The notes: generated by a model not told the origin, from the sequence alone. Positions 1 to 9,090 are shown, counted from the first letter of the stretch. The stretch: 64,000 bases of DNA from Clostridia bacterium (GCA_021199295.1 JAJQII010000067.1:1-64000); one strand, 5' to 3'. Numbers and translations are program-made.

Positions 1-94
1 CGCAATTTGCTACCGCAAATATGCGATTATATTGCGGTCTGTTTCTCGTGAATTTCTTTTTGCATTGCTGTACAAAAAGTTCACCCCCTTAGTT

Positions 95-1348
95 TCACAC
101 TTCGGCGGATAACTTGCCTGCCACGGCAGAGGCGGCGGCAACGTACGGGGAGGCAAGGTAAACCTCGCTCGTAACGTGCCCCATTCTGCCCACAAAGTTG
201 CGGTTAGTGGTAGAAACGCACCTTTCGTTTTCGGCAAGTATGCCCATATGCCCGCCGAGGCAGGGGCCGCAGGTGGGGGTAGAAACTATCGCCCCCGCCT
301 TGATGAATATTTCAACAAGCCCTTCTTTTATAGCCTGCATATAAATATCGTTGGTCGCTGGAATAATTATGGCGCGTACGCCCTTGGCTACCTTTTTGCC
401 CTTTAAAACTTCCGCCGCAATTCTCAGGTCAGAAATTCTGCCGTTTGTGCAGCTGCCTATAACAACCTGGTCTATCTTTATGTCGCCCCACTGGTCGGGC
501 GTTCTGGTGTTTTCAGGCAGGTGGGGGAAGGCTACCGTGGGTTTAAGTTCGGAAAGGTCTATAACATACTCGGCGTCGTATTCGGCGTCGTCGTCCGCCA
601 TAAATATTTTAGGGCTGCGTTTAAACCGCCCGTTCATATATTCCAGGGCAGCCCCGTCCACGGGGAAAATGCCGTTTTTAGCGCCAGCCTCTATAGCCAT
701 GTTGCAAATGGTGAACCTGTCGTCCATGGTAAGGTTTTTCACGCCGCTGCCGAAAAATTCCATTGACTTGTACAAAGCGCCGTCCACGCCTATCATGCCT
801 ATTATATGAAGGATAAGATCTTTGCCGCTTACGTTTTTGGCAGGTTTGCCTTTAAGCACGAATTTGAGGGCGGAGGGTACTTTAAACCACGCCTTGCCGC
901 TCATCATGCCCGCCGCCATATCGGTAGAGCCCACGCCTGTGGAAAACGCGCCCAGAGCGCCGTAGGTACAGGTATGGCTGTCCGCCCCGATTACAAGGTC
1001 GCCAGCGCCTACAAGTCCCTTTTCGGGCACTAAAGCGTGTTCTATGCCCATAGCGCCCACGTCGTAAAAGTACTGTAAATTCTGTTCGGCGGCGAACTCG
1101 CGGCACATTTTGCACTGCAGGGCGCTCTTTATGTCTTTGTTGGGAGCAAAATGGTCCATTATAAGGGCGATATCACTCTTATCCGTAACCTTTGCAGCCC
1201 CTGCTTTTTTAAATTCCTTTATGGCAACCGGCCCTGTTATATCGTTAGCCATAACAAGGTCGAGCCTTGCTTCGATAAGCTGACCTGCCTTAACGCTGTC
1301 AAGCCCCGCGTGGTACGCAAGGATTTTCTGCGACATTGTCATTCCCAT
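95..1348 (-). CDS. leuC: 3-isopropylmalate dehydratase large subunit
   Basis: Aconitase-superfamily enzyme of leucine biosynthesis that isomerises 2- and 3-isopropylmalate in the cytoplasm together with a small subunit, LeuD. The three [4Fe-4S] cysteines are visible as GSCTNG and [10 protein letters not shown], and [13 protein letters not shown] is the usual substrate-site segment. The length of 417 aa fits the shorter bacterial/archaeal LeuC type (about 420) rather than the 465-aa enterobacterial one. The first ATG is preceded by AGGAGG about 10 bases upstream, so I keep it over the ATGs at codons 3 and 5. It is the last visible gene of the minus-strand branched-chain amino acid operon. leuD would be expected next but would lie beyond the left edge: the 94 bases left of the stop contain no LeuD start. 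Confidence 0.95.
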   Translation of the reverse strand: MGMTMSQKILAYHAGLDSVKAGQLIEARLDLVMANDITGPVAIKEFKKAGAAKVTDKSDIALIMDHFAPNKDIKSALQCKMCREFAAEQNLQYFYDVGAMGIEHALVPEKGLVGAGDLVIGADSHTCTYGALGAFSTGVGSTDMAAGMMSGKAWFKVPSALKFVLKGKPAKNVSGKDLILHIIGMIGVDGALYKSMEFFGSGVKNLTMDDRFTICNMAIEAGAKNGIFPVDGAALEYMNGRFKRSPKIFMADDDAEYDAEYVIDLSELKPTVAFPHLPENTRTPDQWGDIKIDQVVIGSCTNGRISDLRIAAEVLKGKKVAKGVRAIIIPATNDIYMQAIKEGLVEIFIKAGAIVSTPTCGPCLGGHMGILAENERCVSTTNRNFVGRMGHVTSEVYLASPYVAAASAVAGKLSAEV

Positions 1349-1424
1349 TTTATGGCAGCCTCCTTAAGTGTATTGTGGTTGGTACGTATGCGTTAGTTTT
1401 GGCATAGTACGGGGTTAATTTGTT

Positions 1425-2183
1425 TTATGCGTTAATTTCTTCCTTCGTTTCGATAGGGGCTGGCCCTTTGGGCGAAGAGAAATCCACGACAACGCTGCCC
1501 GTCGAGCGGGCTCTGAACGATTTTCCGCTTTCGGATATGTTTTCTTTGCCGATAACCGAAGCGCCTTCAAGGGCTATGGTATAGTCCTTTTCGTTGCCTA
1601 CCATATTGGCGGTAACAGTGCCGCTGCCCGCGTCGAGTACGGTAAAGTCGCAGGTCGAGCAGCTTACGCCTATGTTGCCGTTCTTCATGCGGCATTCGGT
1701 CTTTTTGCAGAAAGAGTTTTCAATTTCCACCCTGCCGCCGTCGGCTAAGGCGTTTGCCAGGTTTTTCACCGTGATGTCGTTCGCGGATATGTCAAGGTCT
1801 TTTGCCTTTACGGCAAGGTTTTCAAACGTGCAGCCGCTTACCTGCGTTTTAATGTCGCCGCCGTTTATTTCAACGTCGCCAAAGATAGTGTCGGCAAGCG
1901 TTACGCTGCCGTTCTGCATCCTTAAAACGAGCGACGGAACGTTACATTCGGGTATAAGAAAGTTGATTTCGGGCGCGTGCAGTTTTAAAAACGGGCGTTT
2001 GAGCTGGCGCAGCGTTACCACTCCGTCGCCTTCGGCGAAGTGGGGCATCAGGTTTTTGCTGTATTCTATAACCAGCTGAGGCCTTGAGGTGGTCGTAAAG
2101 GTTATCTGCGCATCGTAAACGCTACAGTCAATTTTTATAACGTCTGCTTTGGCGCGATAGGTCTTAATTTTTTTATGTTTCAT
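1425..2183 (-). CDS. DUF4097-like beta-repeat protein
   Basis: Unknown function. The 252-aa product has no signal peptide or membrane segment. Its sequence is a run of short beta-strand-like units such as NGSVTLADTIFGDVEINGG and NGNIGVSCSTCDFTVLDAG, which is the look of the DUF4097/DUF2807 putative adhesin fold. I recognise the fold by pattern only. The ORF track begins at a TTG at 2228, but the ATG at 2183 has GGAG about 11 bases upstream and begins a natural MKHKKIK terminus. It lies between ilvD and leuC on the same strand, so it is probably co-transcribed with branched-chain amino acid genes, which is an odd neighbour for this family. Confidence 0.7.
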   Translation of the reverse strand: MKHKKIKTYRAKADVIKIDCSVYDAQITFTTTSRPQLVIEYSKNLMPHFAEGDGVVTLRQLKRPFLKLHAPEINFLIPECNVPSLVLRMQNGSVTLADTIFGDVEINGGDIKTQVSGCTFENLAVKAKDLDISANDITVKNLANALADGGRVEIENSFCKKTECRMKNGNIGVSCSTCDFTVLDAGSGTVTANMVGNEKDYTIALEGASVIGKENISESGKSFRARSTGSVVVDFSSPKGPAPIETKEEINA

Positions 2184-2310
2184 GAATAAACGAACTCCAG
2201 AATTAATTGGTTCGGCAATATGCCGCAATCATTTCCCCCTTAAAGTTCAGTATGTCTTAAAGCCGAGGGGTTTACCATATGTGTATTATATGCCCCTTAA
2301 AGGCGTTTTT

Positions 2311-3990
2311 TTACTTATTTTTCCAGACAGCCCCTTCAGATGCCGAAGTAACGCTCTGGCGGTAACGCGCAAGGTAGCCTGTAACGGGTTTTACAACGGG
2401 CGTAAAAGTTTGCCTGCGGCGCTCTATCTCCTTTTCGTCCACGCGCAGGTTAATAGAGCAGCCCTCTATGTCTATATCTATGATATCGCCGTCTTGCACA
2501 AGCCCTATAAGACCGCCTGCCGCCGCCTCGGGGCATACGTGCCCTATTGCAGCTCCGCGCGTAGCGCCTGAAAATCTGCCGTCGGTGATAAGGGCGCAGT
2601 CAGCGCCCAGTCCAGCGCCGACTATGGCAGAGGTAGGGGTAAGCATCTCGCGCATGCCCGGGCCGCCCACAGGACCTTCGTAGCGTATTACAACCACGTC
2701 GCCCTTTACTATCTTGCCCGAAGATATAGCCTGCATGGCTTCTTCTTCGCTGTCAAAGCACTTCGCAGGGCCGCTGTGGCGGTACATTTTGGGATCTACG
2801 GCGGATTTTTTTACTACCGAGCCTTCGGGTGCAAGGTTGCCTTTGAGTATGGCAAGCCCGCCCGTTTGGGAATAGGGATTGGATACGGGACGTATAATTT
2901 CGGCGTCTCGCACGCGTGCATCCTTTATTACCTCGTGCAAGGTTACGCCGCTTGCCGTCATAACGCTTCCGTCTAAAAGTCCAGCGTCTTCAAGTTCTTT
3001 CATTACGGCTGATATGCCGCCTGCCTCGTTGAGTTCCTCTATATAGTGGTCGCCTGCGGGGGCAAGCCTGCAAAGGTTGGGCGTGGAGGCTGATATGCCG
3101 TTCATTATATCTATAGAAACTTTATCTTTAAGCCCTGCCTCGTTTGCCACGGCAAGAAGGTGCAGTACCGAGTTTGTTGAAGCTCCTATTGCCATATCCA
3201 CCGTTTCGGCGTTTTTGAATGCCTTTGCCGTAAGAATGTCTGAAGGGCGTATGTTTTTCCTTAAAAGGTTCATAACGGCAGCGCCCGCCTCTTTAGCCAG
3301 GGCAAGCCTTGCCGAATATGCCATAGGTATCGTGCCGTTGCCGGGGAGAGCCATGCCCAATGCTTCGCACAGGCAGTTCATGCTGTTTGCCGTGAACATT
3401 CCCGAGCACGAGCCGCAGCTGGGGCAGGCGTTACATTCGAAGTCTTTAAGTTCCTCGCCGTCAATCTTTCCCGCGTTGTACGCGCCCACTTCCTCGAACA
3501 TGGTGGAAAGCGAGGTCTTTTTGCCGCGTACGTGCCCCGCGAGCATAGGGCCTCCCGAAACAAAGACAGAGGGGATATTAACCCTTGCCGCCGCCATAAG
3601 CATACCGGGGATTATCTTGTCGCAGTTGCCTATAAACACGGCTGCCTGAAGGGCGTGCGCCCTGATTAAAATTTCCGAACTGTCGGCTATAATCTCGCGC
3701 GAGGGCAGGGAGTACTTCATTCCCGAGTGCCCCATCGCGATGCCATCGCACACGCCTATGGCGGGCACTATTACGGGTTTGCCGCCTGCCGCGATAACTC
3801 CTTCCGAAGCCGCTCGCGCTATCATATCGAGGTGCATGTGCCCCGGGATTATTTCGCTCTGGGCGCATATAATGCCTACTATGGGCTTTTTCATTTCGCT
3901 GTCAGTCCATCCGAGAGCCCTTAAAAGGGAGCGCTGCGAACTCATATCTGTACTTTCAGAAAATATATTCTGTAAATTATCCTCTTTCAT
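2311..3990 (-). CDS. ilvD: Dihydroxy-acid dehydratase
   Basis: Fe-S dehydratase that converts 2,3-dihydroxy-isovalerate and 2,3-dihydroxy-3-methylvalerate to the 2-keto acids of valine and isoleucine synthesis. At 559 aa it is full length for the IlvD/Edd family. Cluster and metal motifs are clear: GVCDGIAMGH, GNCDKIIPGM and CPSCGSCSGMFTANSMNCL. The C-terminal GRFSGATRG and HVCPEAAAGG segments of the active site are also present. The ATG is preceded by ACGGAG. The gene is 44 bases downstream of ilvN on the same strand, in an ilvB-ilvN-ilvD order. Confidence 0.97.
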   Translation of the reverse strand: MKEDNLQNIFSESTDMSSQRSLLRALGWTDSEMKKPIVGIICAQSEIIPGHMHLDMIARAASEGVIAAGGKPVIVPAIGVCDGIAMGHSGMKYSLPSREIIADSSEILIRAHALQAAVFIGNCDKIIPGMLMAAARVNIPSVFVSGGPMLAGHVRGKKTSLSTMFEEVGAYNAGKIDGEELKDFECNACPSCGSCSGMFTANSMNCLCEALGMALPGNGTIPMAYSARLALAKEAGAAVMNLLRKNIRPSDILTAKAFKNAETVDMAIGASTNSVLHLLAVANEAGLKDKVSIDIMNGISASTPNLCRLAPAGDHYIEELNEAGGISAVMKELEDAGLLDGSVMTASGVTLHEVIKDARVRDAEIIRPVSNPYSQTGGLAILKGNLAPEGSVVKKSAVDPKMYRHSGPAKCFDSEEEAMQAISSGKIVKGDVVVIRYEGPVGGPGMREMLTPTSAIVGAGLGADCALITDGRFSGATRGAAIGHVCPEAAAGGLIGLVQDGDIIDIDIEGCSINLRVDEKEIERRRQTFTPVVKPVTGYLARYRQSVTSASEGAVWKNK

Positions 3991-4034
3991 AAAAAACTCC
4001 GTAAATTAACGATTGGCGGCACAATATGCCTTAA

Positions 4035-4574
4035 TTAAATATTGTCGCCGTAGCAGTCGCGGTCCTTTAACGTGTGCGTGCCGCGGGCAAGCACTGTGAC
4101 GCCCGTGCGCTGCATTTCCAGAACGCCGTAAGGCTCGATAACCTTTAAAAAGGCGTCTATTTTAGAGGGGATGCCCGTAAGCTCGAGTATCATTGTGTCT
4201 ACCGAAAGGTCTACGACTTTTGCCTTGTAAATTTCCTTTATCTCCACGATTTCCCGCCTTACGTCTGCCGTGGCAGGTACTTTTATAAGCAGAAGTTCCC
4301 TGTAAACGCAGTCAAGCTCGTCGGCACAGCCTATCTTTTTAACGTCGTCCAGCTTGTCCATCTGCTTAATCATCTGGTAAAGGGTGTATTCGTCGCCTAT
4401 AAGCACTATCGTCATACGCGATATTGCAGGGTCTTCGGTGGTGCACACGCTCAAAGATTCTATGTTGTAGCCCCTGCGCGCGAACAGCCCGCATATCCTT
4501 GTGAGTACGCCGCTTTTATTGGAAACCAGAGCGCCTATAGTCCATTTCTGTTTGTCTTTTACATATTCAGCCAT
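4035..4574 (-). CDS. ilvN: Acetolactate synthase small (regulatory) subunit
   Basis: Regulatory subunit of acetohydroxyacid synthase, which binds the large subunit and mediates feedback inhibition by valine. The 179 aa hold an N-terminal ACT domain (IGALVSNKSGVLTRICGLFARRGYNIESL, shown here only as the recognisable span around SGVLTRICGLF) and a C-terminal ALS_ss_C domain. The length is typical of Firmicutes IlvN/IlvH (160-180 aa). One base separates it from the end of ilvB, so the two are translationally close. The start follows directly from the overlap geometry and the conserved MAEYVKDKQKWTIG beginning. Confidence 0.95.
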   Translation of the reverse strand: MAEYVKDKQKWTIGALVSNKSGVLTRICGLFARRGYNIESLSVCTTEDPAISRMTIVLIGDEYTLYQMIKQMDKLDDVKKIGCADELDCVYRELLLIKVPATADVRREIVEIKEIYKAKVVDLSVDTMILELTGIPSKIDAFLKVIEPYGVLEMQRTGVTVLARGTHTLKDRDCYGDNI

Positions 4575-4575
4575 A

Positions 4576-6246
4576 TCAGTTATCCTCCATTTTGCGTATC
4601 TGCGTATCGTACGTCGCCCCGGGTTTAATCATGGGTAAAACGTTTTCGTCGCGGGATATGCGGCAGTCTACCAGTACAGGCAGGCACTTTTCAGTAGCCT
4701 GGGCGTAAGCCGCCTTAAGCACGGGTTCTATATCTTCGTCTTTGGCTATGGTCATGCCTATCGCGCCAAAACTTTCGGCAAATTTTACGTAGTCGGTCTT
4801 TTTGTCGAGAGTGGTCTGTGAAAATCTGTTATTGTAGAAAATCTTCTGCCACTGCCTTACCATGCCTAAAACGCCGTTGTTCATCAAAAGTATTATGATG
4901 GGAGTACCCTGCGTTACAGCCGTGGAAAGTTCGTTAAGGTTCATATTAAAGCATCCGTCGCCCGTAACGAGTACGGCGGGTTTGCCGCTGCCGAAGCATG
5001 CGCCTATCGCAGCGCCCATGCCGTAACCCATAGTGCCCAGGCCGCCCGACGAGCAGAAAAGGCGGGGTTTGTTTATTTTATAGTATTGCGCCGTCCACAT
5101 CTGGTGCTGGCCCACGTCGGTAACAAGGGGCATATCGTCGGGGAAAATTTCGCAAGCCTTGGCAAGTATGTTTACGGCAAGCTCGTCCGCTCCCTTCTTT
5201 AAGGGCTCTTGCACCTTGTTTTGCTGCATCTTTTCTATCCATTCGGCGTGGTCTACTTTGCCAGCCATAGGGATAAGGGTGGTAAGGGCGTTGTAAAGGT
5301 CGCCCATCACGTGTATGGTAGAAACTACGTTTTTGTCGAGTTCGGCGTTGTCTATGTCTATGTGTATTACCGTCTTGCCCTTTGCGAAGGCGTCACGGTT
5401 AAGCGCTACCCTGTCTGAAAAACGAGTGCCGAGGGCTATAAGCGTGTCTGCCTCCATACATGCTTTTGCCGCCGCAACCGAGCCGTGCATGCCTATCATA
5501 CCCAGGCACAGTTTGTCGCCGTCGGGTATGCAGCCCTTGCCCATAAGGGTGTAGGCTATGGGGCTCTGTATATTTTCGGCGAACAGCCTTAAAAGGTCAG
5601 AGGCGTTTGCCGAAATTATGCCGCCGCCCGCTATGATAAGGGGGCGCTTGCTCTCTTTAATGGCTTTTGCCGCACTCTCTAATTTGCTTTCGGGAACAGG
5701 AAGGGCGGTATACTTTACGGGCTCTTGCGGCTCGTAGTCGCACACCTGCGTCTGCACGTTTTTAAGTATATCTATAAGCACAGGGCCTTTTCTGCCGCTT
5801 GAGGCTATATAGAATGCCTGCCTTACCACGTCGGCAAGTTCGCTTACGTCTTTAACAATGTAGTTGTGTTTGGTAATGGGTATCGTGATGCCGCTTATGT
5901 CAATCTCCTGGAAGCTGTCCCTGCCTAAAAGGGAGAGCCCCACGTTGCCCGTTATTGCAACCATAGGGATAGAGTCCATATAGGCAGTGGCAATGCCCGT
6001 TACAAGGTTGGTTGCCCCGGGGCCGCTGGTAGCAAAACATACGCCCACTTTGCCCGTGGTACGCGCGTAACCGTCAGCCGCGTGTGCAGCGCCCTGTTCG
6101 TGGGCGGTAAGTATGTGGTTTATCTTCCCGTTGCGGTACAATGCGTCGTAAATGTCGAGCACCGTTCCGCCGGGGTAACCGAATATTGTGTCTACGCCTT
6201 GCTCTAAAAGGCAGTTTATCAGTATTTCCGCACCGGTCATTTTCAT
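4576..6246 (-). CDS. ilvB: Acetolactate synthase large (catalytic) subunit
   Basis: Thiamine-diphosphate enzyme that condenses two pyruvates, or pyruvate and 2-ketobutyrate, at the first common step of Val/Leu/Ile synthesis. At 556 aa it carries the three family domains: N-terminal TPP-binding (GYPGGTVLDIYDAL with the activating Glu in LTAHEQGAAHAADGYAR), the central FAD/ADP-like domain, and a C-terminal TPP domain with GDGCFNMNLNELSTA. First gene of the operon. An AAGGAG site lies just before the ATG, and a good promoter lies about 60 bases upstream. That leader is too short for a T-box, so regulation is probably at the promoter or through IlvN feedback. Confidence 0.97.
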   Translation of the reverse strand: MKMTGAEILINCLLEQGVDTIFGYPGGTVLDIYDALYRNGKINHILTAHEQGAAHAADGYARTTGKVGVCFATSGPGATNLVTGIATAYMDSIPMVAITGNVGLSLLGRDSFQEIDISGITIPITKHNYIVKDVSELADVVRQAFYIASSGRKGPVLIDILKNVQTQVCDYEPQEPVKYTALPVPESKLESAAKAIKESKRPLIIAGGGIISANASDLLRLFAENIQSPIAYTLMGKGCIPDGDKLCLGMIGMHGSVAAAKACMEADTLIALGTRFSDRVALNRDAFAKGKTVIHIDIDNAELDKNVVSTIHVMGDLYNALTTLIPMAGKVDHAEWIEKMQQNKVQEPLKKGADELAVNILAKACEIFPDDMPLVTDVGQHQMWTAQYYKINKPRLFCSSGGLGTMGYGMGAAIGACFGSGKPAVLVTGDGCFNMNLNELSTAVTQGTPIIILLMNNGVLGMVRQWQKIFYNNRFSQTTLDKKTDYVKFAESFGAIGMTIAKDEDIEPVLKAAYAQATEKCLPVLVDCRISRDENVLPMIKPGATYDTQIRKMEDN

Positions 6247-6305
6247 AATTAAAACTCCTTAAACGCTTCGAAAGTATTCCAATATTAAATAATTATATTT
6301 TTACT

Positions 6306-6334
6306 ATTTTAAAATAACACGGGTACAATGTCAA
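6306..6334 (-). promoter_or_regulatory. Promoter of the ilv-leu operon
   Basis: TTGACA, a 17-base spacer, then TAAAAT, read on the minus strand. The predicted transcript start is near 6299, leaving a leader of about 53 bases before ilvB. No T-box or leader peptide fits in that space. Confidence 0.75.
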
Positions 6335-6339
6335 GAAAA

Positions 6340-6366
6340 ATAGTGCCAAAGTGGCTTTTTTGTGCT
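6340..6366 (-). terminator. Weak terminator between the MIF-like gene and ilvB
   Basis: A short hairpin GCCA-ctt-TGGC on the minus strand is followed by ACTATTTTT. It lies downstream of the MIF-like gene and just upstream of the ilvB promoter. The stem is only 4-5 pairs, so this is tentative. Confidence 0.3.
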
Positions 6367-6383
6367 ATTATCCCCGAGATATG

Positions 6384-6725
6384 CTAAAAATTACCGCCGT
6401 TCCAGCCCCAGTCTTTAACGCCGCGGTAGGTAACGTAAACGTCGCCGCCGTCAGTCCCGAGTGTCTTTTTTAGTATTTCGCATACCTTAGCCGTCATTTT
6501 GTCGTAGCAGTCGGGCGAGGCGTCGCCGAATAAATTGACCGCCACATATGCCGCGTTGTCGCGTTTTTTGCCGCCGAAATAAAGGGTATAGCCGTCGTCT
6601 ATGCCCACCATAAGGTAGCTTTCGGTTTTGTGGATTAAAGATACGGCTTTGCCGAGTTCGGTTTTAATCTGGTCTTTTTGTTGTTCCGTAATATTTTTGC
6701 TTAATTTGCAATCGATGAATGGCAA
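6384..6725 (-). CDS. MIF/tautomerase-superfamily protein
   Basis: Small protein of the macrophage migration inhibitory factor family. Members form trimers and use the N-terminal proline, exposed after Met removal, as catalytic base for keto-enol tautomerisation of phenylpyruvate-like compounds. The length of 113 aa matches MIF (about 115). Pro2 is in place (MPFIDCKLS), and the C-terminal YVTYRGVKDWGWNGGNF resembles the VGWNG-containing end of MIF. The start codon is TTG, supported by AGGAGG five bases upstream and by the need for Pro at position 2. It sits alone between an intergenic repeat block and the ilv promoter. The physiological substrate cannot be read from sequence. Confidence 0.85.
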   Translation of the reverse strand: MPFIDCKLSKNITEQQKDQIKTELGKAVSLIHKTESYLMVGIDDGYTLYFGGKKRDNAAYVAVNLFGDASPDCYDKMTAKVCEILKKTLGTDGGDVYVTYRGVKDWGWNGGNF

Positions 6726-6744
6726 TTTTGCCTCCTTTTTTTGT

Positions 6745-7439
6745 TGATTTTAATGGTAGTTTCGGCTATCAAATTACCGTTTGTATTCCTTCCCTTTGAG
6801 GGAGGCAAGATAAGGTAAGAATGGTAGCCGAAAAGCGTTTTTTCCTGGCTTTCCGCGAGCCGCTATCGCTCTTAGCGTGCGAGCGATAGCGACACTCTAA
6901 GCACCTTATTGTAAAAGGTTTCAGATAATAAGGCGCAGATAACCTCACGTCACGCTACGAGTTCCTCAGGATGACGTAGTGTACGGTCGTCCCTCCTTAG
7001 GTGCGGCAGAAACGCATATGTCATTGCGAGGGGGTTCTACCCCGTGGCAATCTCGCGAGGACTCGCGACCAGCAAGCAGGGCGGCAGATAAGTTATTTAA
7101 AAATAATATGCTACTTTCTAACAACTCTCCGCCTTATAAAAAGGTGAGGATGATAGCTGAAAGGTAACCAGCTTAGATTGCCGCGCTGCGCTCGCAATGA
7201 CAAAGGATGTGTGCCGCTTGCAAGCGGTGGTAAGGCATTGCAACTTGCGTTGCACGACAGCCGAGCTCTTAAGGCAGGAGATCTTTCGGCTACACTACAC
7301 TTTGTTCCGTTCCGCTCAAGATGACAAGGGCGTTGTCCTTGTACAGCCCTGCGGGCTGTCATCTCGACCGAAGTGGAGAGATCTCCAACCGGTAGCAAAA
7401 TGCTTTTCAGCTATCATATTACCGCATTAAAGGTGTAGC
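6745..7439. repeat. Composite intergenic repeat block
   Basis: About 700 bases without a credible gene. It is a patchwork of modules found elsewhere in the window. The border motif (GGTAGTATGATAGCTGAAAG-like) appears reversed near 6759-6780, forward near 6811-6835 and 7139-7168, and reversed near 7402-7432. The module at 6891-6940 matches 26511-26560 except at two bases. The segment at 7254-7330 matches 37167-37240 as its reverse complement. Another piece shows the common CATTGCGAG...GTGGCAATCT pattern. Translated frames give SLRAQRGNL-type peptides, the usual mark of repeat-derived false ORFs. Confidence 0.75.
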
Positions 7440-8729
7440 CTACATTTTTCGGTAATCGGGGCATAGTACCGTGCCAATTTGTTTTGTGGCTGGCGTAATT
7501 TTTACTTTTTCAGAAATTTCCACCCCGCACACAATCAATATGTCGTTGCCGTCTGCCACAAGGGGAATGGTATCCCTGAGGCGGGCGGGTATTTTAACGT
7601 CGGTAAACCAGTCGTTAAGTTTTTTCGTGCCGCCGCCGAATTTGGTAAATAAGTCGCCCTCTTGCCGCGTGCGTATAACGGCGCTTTCGGGTATGCAATT
7701 TCTGTCGAATTGTAAAACTTTTTGGCTTTCCTTGTCATATTTTGCAACTTTGCAGCCTATATATAGCGTGCCGCTGCGGTACTCGCCTTGGGGGAAGGGA
7801 ACGCTTTGGCTGTCTTTGGCGGCGGCGGGGCAAAAGGATATACCGTTTTGCTCTTTGCGGCAGATTATTCCCAAAAGATTAAACTGCTTGCCGTTTTCGG
7901 CGCTCTGCATATCGTAAAGGCGGTCTATGTGCCCTCGCGTATAGTCCTTTAAACCAAAGCCTGTAAATACCTTTAACACAGCCCTTTCAAAAATAACTTT
8001 TTCAGGCGTGTTTTTTATTAATTGCCCCCCATATATGCCCGAAATAACGGCATTTTGCTCTATAATTTTATCAAAGTAAGCCTCCGTTTCGGCAGCTATG
8101 CGTGAAAATCTGTAAATTGCTTTTGCCGCCCCTGGTACGGAATTTTCAAGTTCGGGCAAAACGTTGTGCCTTATTTTGTTGCGCGTGTAGTCGTTGGTAA
8201 AATTGCTTTCGTCGGTGACGAAAGGTATTTTATTTTCTGCAATGTAGCCGTCAATTTCTTCGCGGGAAACGGTGATAAGGGGGTGCAAAAGGTACACGCC
8301 GCCCGCAATCCCGTCGGTAATGCCCTCAGCGCCCGCCAGCCCCGAGCCCCGCGCAAGGTTAAAAAGCACTGTCTCGGCGTTGTCGTTTAAATGGTGGGCG
8401 GTTGCCACGGCGTCGGCGTTAAAGTGCAGGGCTGCCTTTGCGTAGCACTCATGCCGCCATGCGCGTGCAGATTGCTCGGTAAGTTTTCCCTTTCCGTCGT
8501 ATTCAAAACTTATAAGCGGTACGCCGTTAGTCTGGCAATACTCGCGCACGAATGCACTGTCGGCGGCGCTTGCTTTGCCCCGTATTTTATGGTCGCAGTT
8601 AAGGGCGCAAAGGGTGATGCCGTGTTCGCCGCCGTGCTTTAATAGGTAGTGCAGCAGCGCCATGGAATCTTTGCCGCCAGAAACGGCAACGCATATTTTC
8701 AGATTTTCGGCGTCTAATTTTGGTTGCAT
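7440..8729 (-). CDS. tilS: tRNA(Ile)-lysidine synthase
   Basis: ATP-pyrophosphatase that attaches lysine to C34 of the CAU-anticodon tRNA(Ile), changing it to read AUA. It is normally essential. The PP-loop SGGKDS is at residues 17-22 when the ATG at 8729 is used, and TAHHLNDNAETVLFNLARGSG and the C-terminal TilS domain (IRTRQEGDLFTKFGGGTKKL) follow. The track ORF starts 36 codons earlier, but that extension (rich in K/R/C) does not look like TilS. A consensus promoter ends six bases before the 8729 ATG, so the extension would lie upstream of the transcript start. With this start the length is 429 aa, which is normal. There is no Shine-Dalgarno sequence. Confidence 0.93.
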   Translation of the reverse strand: MQPKLDAENLKICVAVSGGKDSMALLHYLLKHGGEHGITLCALNCDHKIRGKASAADSAFVREYCQTNGVPLISFEYDGKGKLTEQSARAWRHECYAKAALHFNADAVATAHHLNDNAETVLFNLARGSGLAGAEGITDGIAGGVYLLHPLITVSREEIDGYIAENKIPFVTDESNFTNDYTRNKIRHNVLPELENSVPGAAKAIYRFSRIAAETEAYFDKIIEQNAVISGIYGGQLIKNTPEKVIFERAVLKVFTGFGLKDYTRGHIDRLYDMQSAENGKQFNLLGIICRKEQNGISFCPAAAKDSQSVPFPQGEYRSGTLYIGCKVAKYDKESQKVLQFDRNCIPESAVIRTRQEGDLFTKFGGGTKKLNDWFTDVKIPARLRDTIPLVADGNDILIVCGVEISEKVKITPATKQIGTVLCPDYRKM

Positions 8730-8735
8730 ACCGCC

Positions 8736-8764
8736 ATTATAACACGCTTTATTAAAATTTGCAA
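8736..8764 (-). promoter_or_regulatory. Promoter of tilS, predicting a leaderless mRNA
   Basis: TTGCAA, a 17-base spacer, then TATAAT on the minus strand. Six bases (GGCGGT) separate the -10 box from the tilS ATG, so the expected +1 is the A of the start codon. Confidence 0.7.
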
Positions 8765-9090
8765 CAAAGTATCTTTTGCCGCCGCGTAAAACCCGTTTTT
8801 TTTGTGTGTTTATACATTTTATGCGCATAAAATTCATTTTTTAAGGCGGTCGCCGCCAGCCGTAATTATAAGTTTTACTTATCCCCCGAAATTGACAATC
8901 CTGTCAAAATCAGCAGATTTAGCGGTATTACATCGGGTATATGCACAATATATGGCATAATATAGCGCCTGCACAGGTCGTTGTTTGGCTTGCATATTCG
9001 GGCAGAATGTGGTTATGTGAAATATAAGTGAAAATTATAGTAAATATTATTTTTATTATTACTTTCTTTTGAAAACCCTTTGCAAATAAG
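8765..9090. other. Intergenic region upstream of tilS and the 1485-aa lipoprotein gene
   Basis: AT-rich spacer between two divergent genes. The only structure I see is a perfect inverted repeat TTGACA-atcc-TGTCAA near 8894-8909, which could be an operator; its owner is unclear. No ORF with a ribosome binding site is visible. The promoters at its two ends are listed separately. Confidence 0.4.

Noticed and set aside
1-94. Start of leuD after leuC
   Set aside because: The only ATG after the leuC stop gives a 12-codon ORF ending in TAA; a weak ATTTGC/GCAAAT hairpin is all that is visible.
7111-7398. 95-aa minus-strand ORF
   Set aside because: Composed of repeat modules; the SLRAQRGNL-type translation is a well-known product of intergenic repeats, and no ribosome binding site is seen.
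8730-8837. 36-codon N-terminal extension of tilS
   Set aside because: Upstream of the predicted transcript start and unlike TilS N-termini.
8894-8909. TTGACA-atcc-TGTCAA palindrome as a promoter -35
   Set aside because: No -10 box at 16-18 bases on either strand; could be an operator but there is no evidence for whose.
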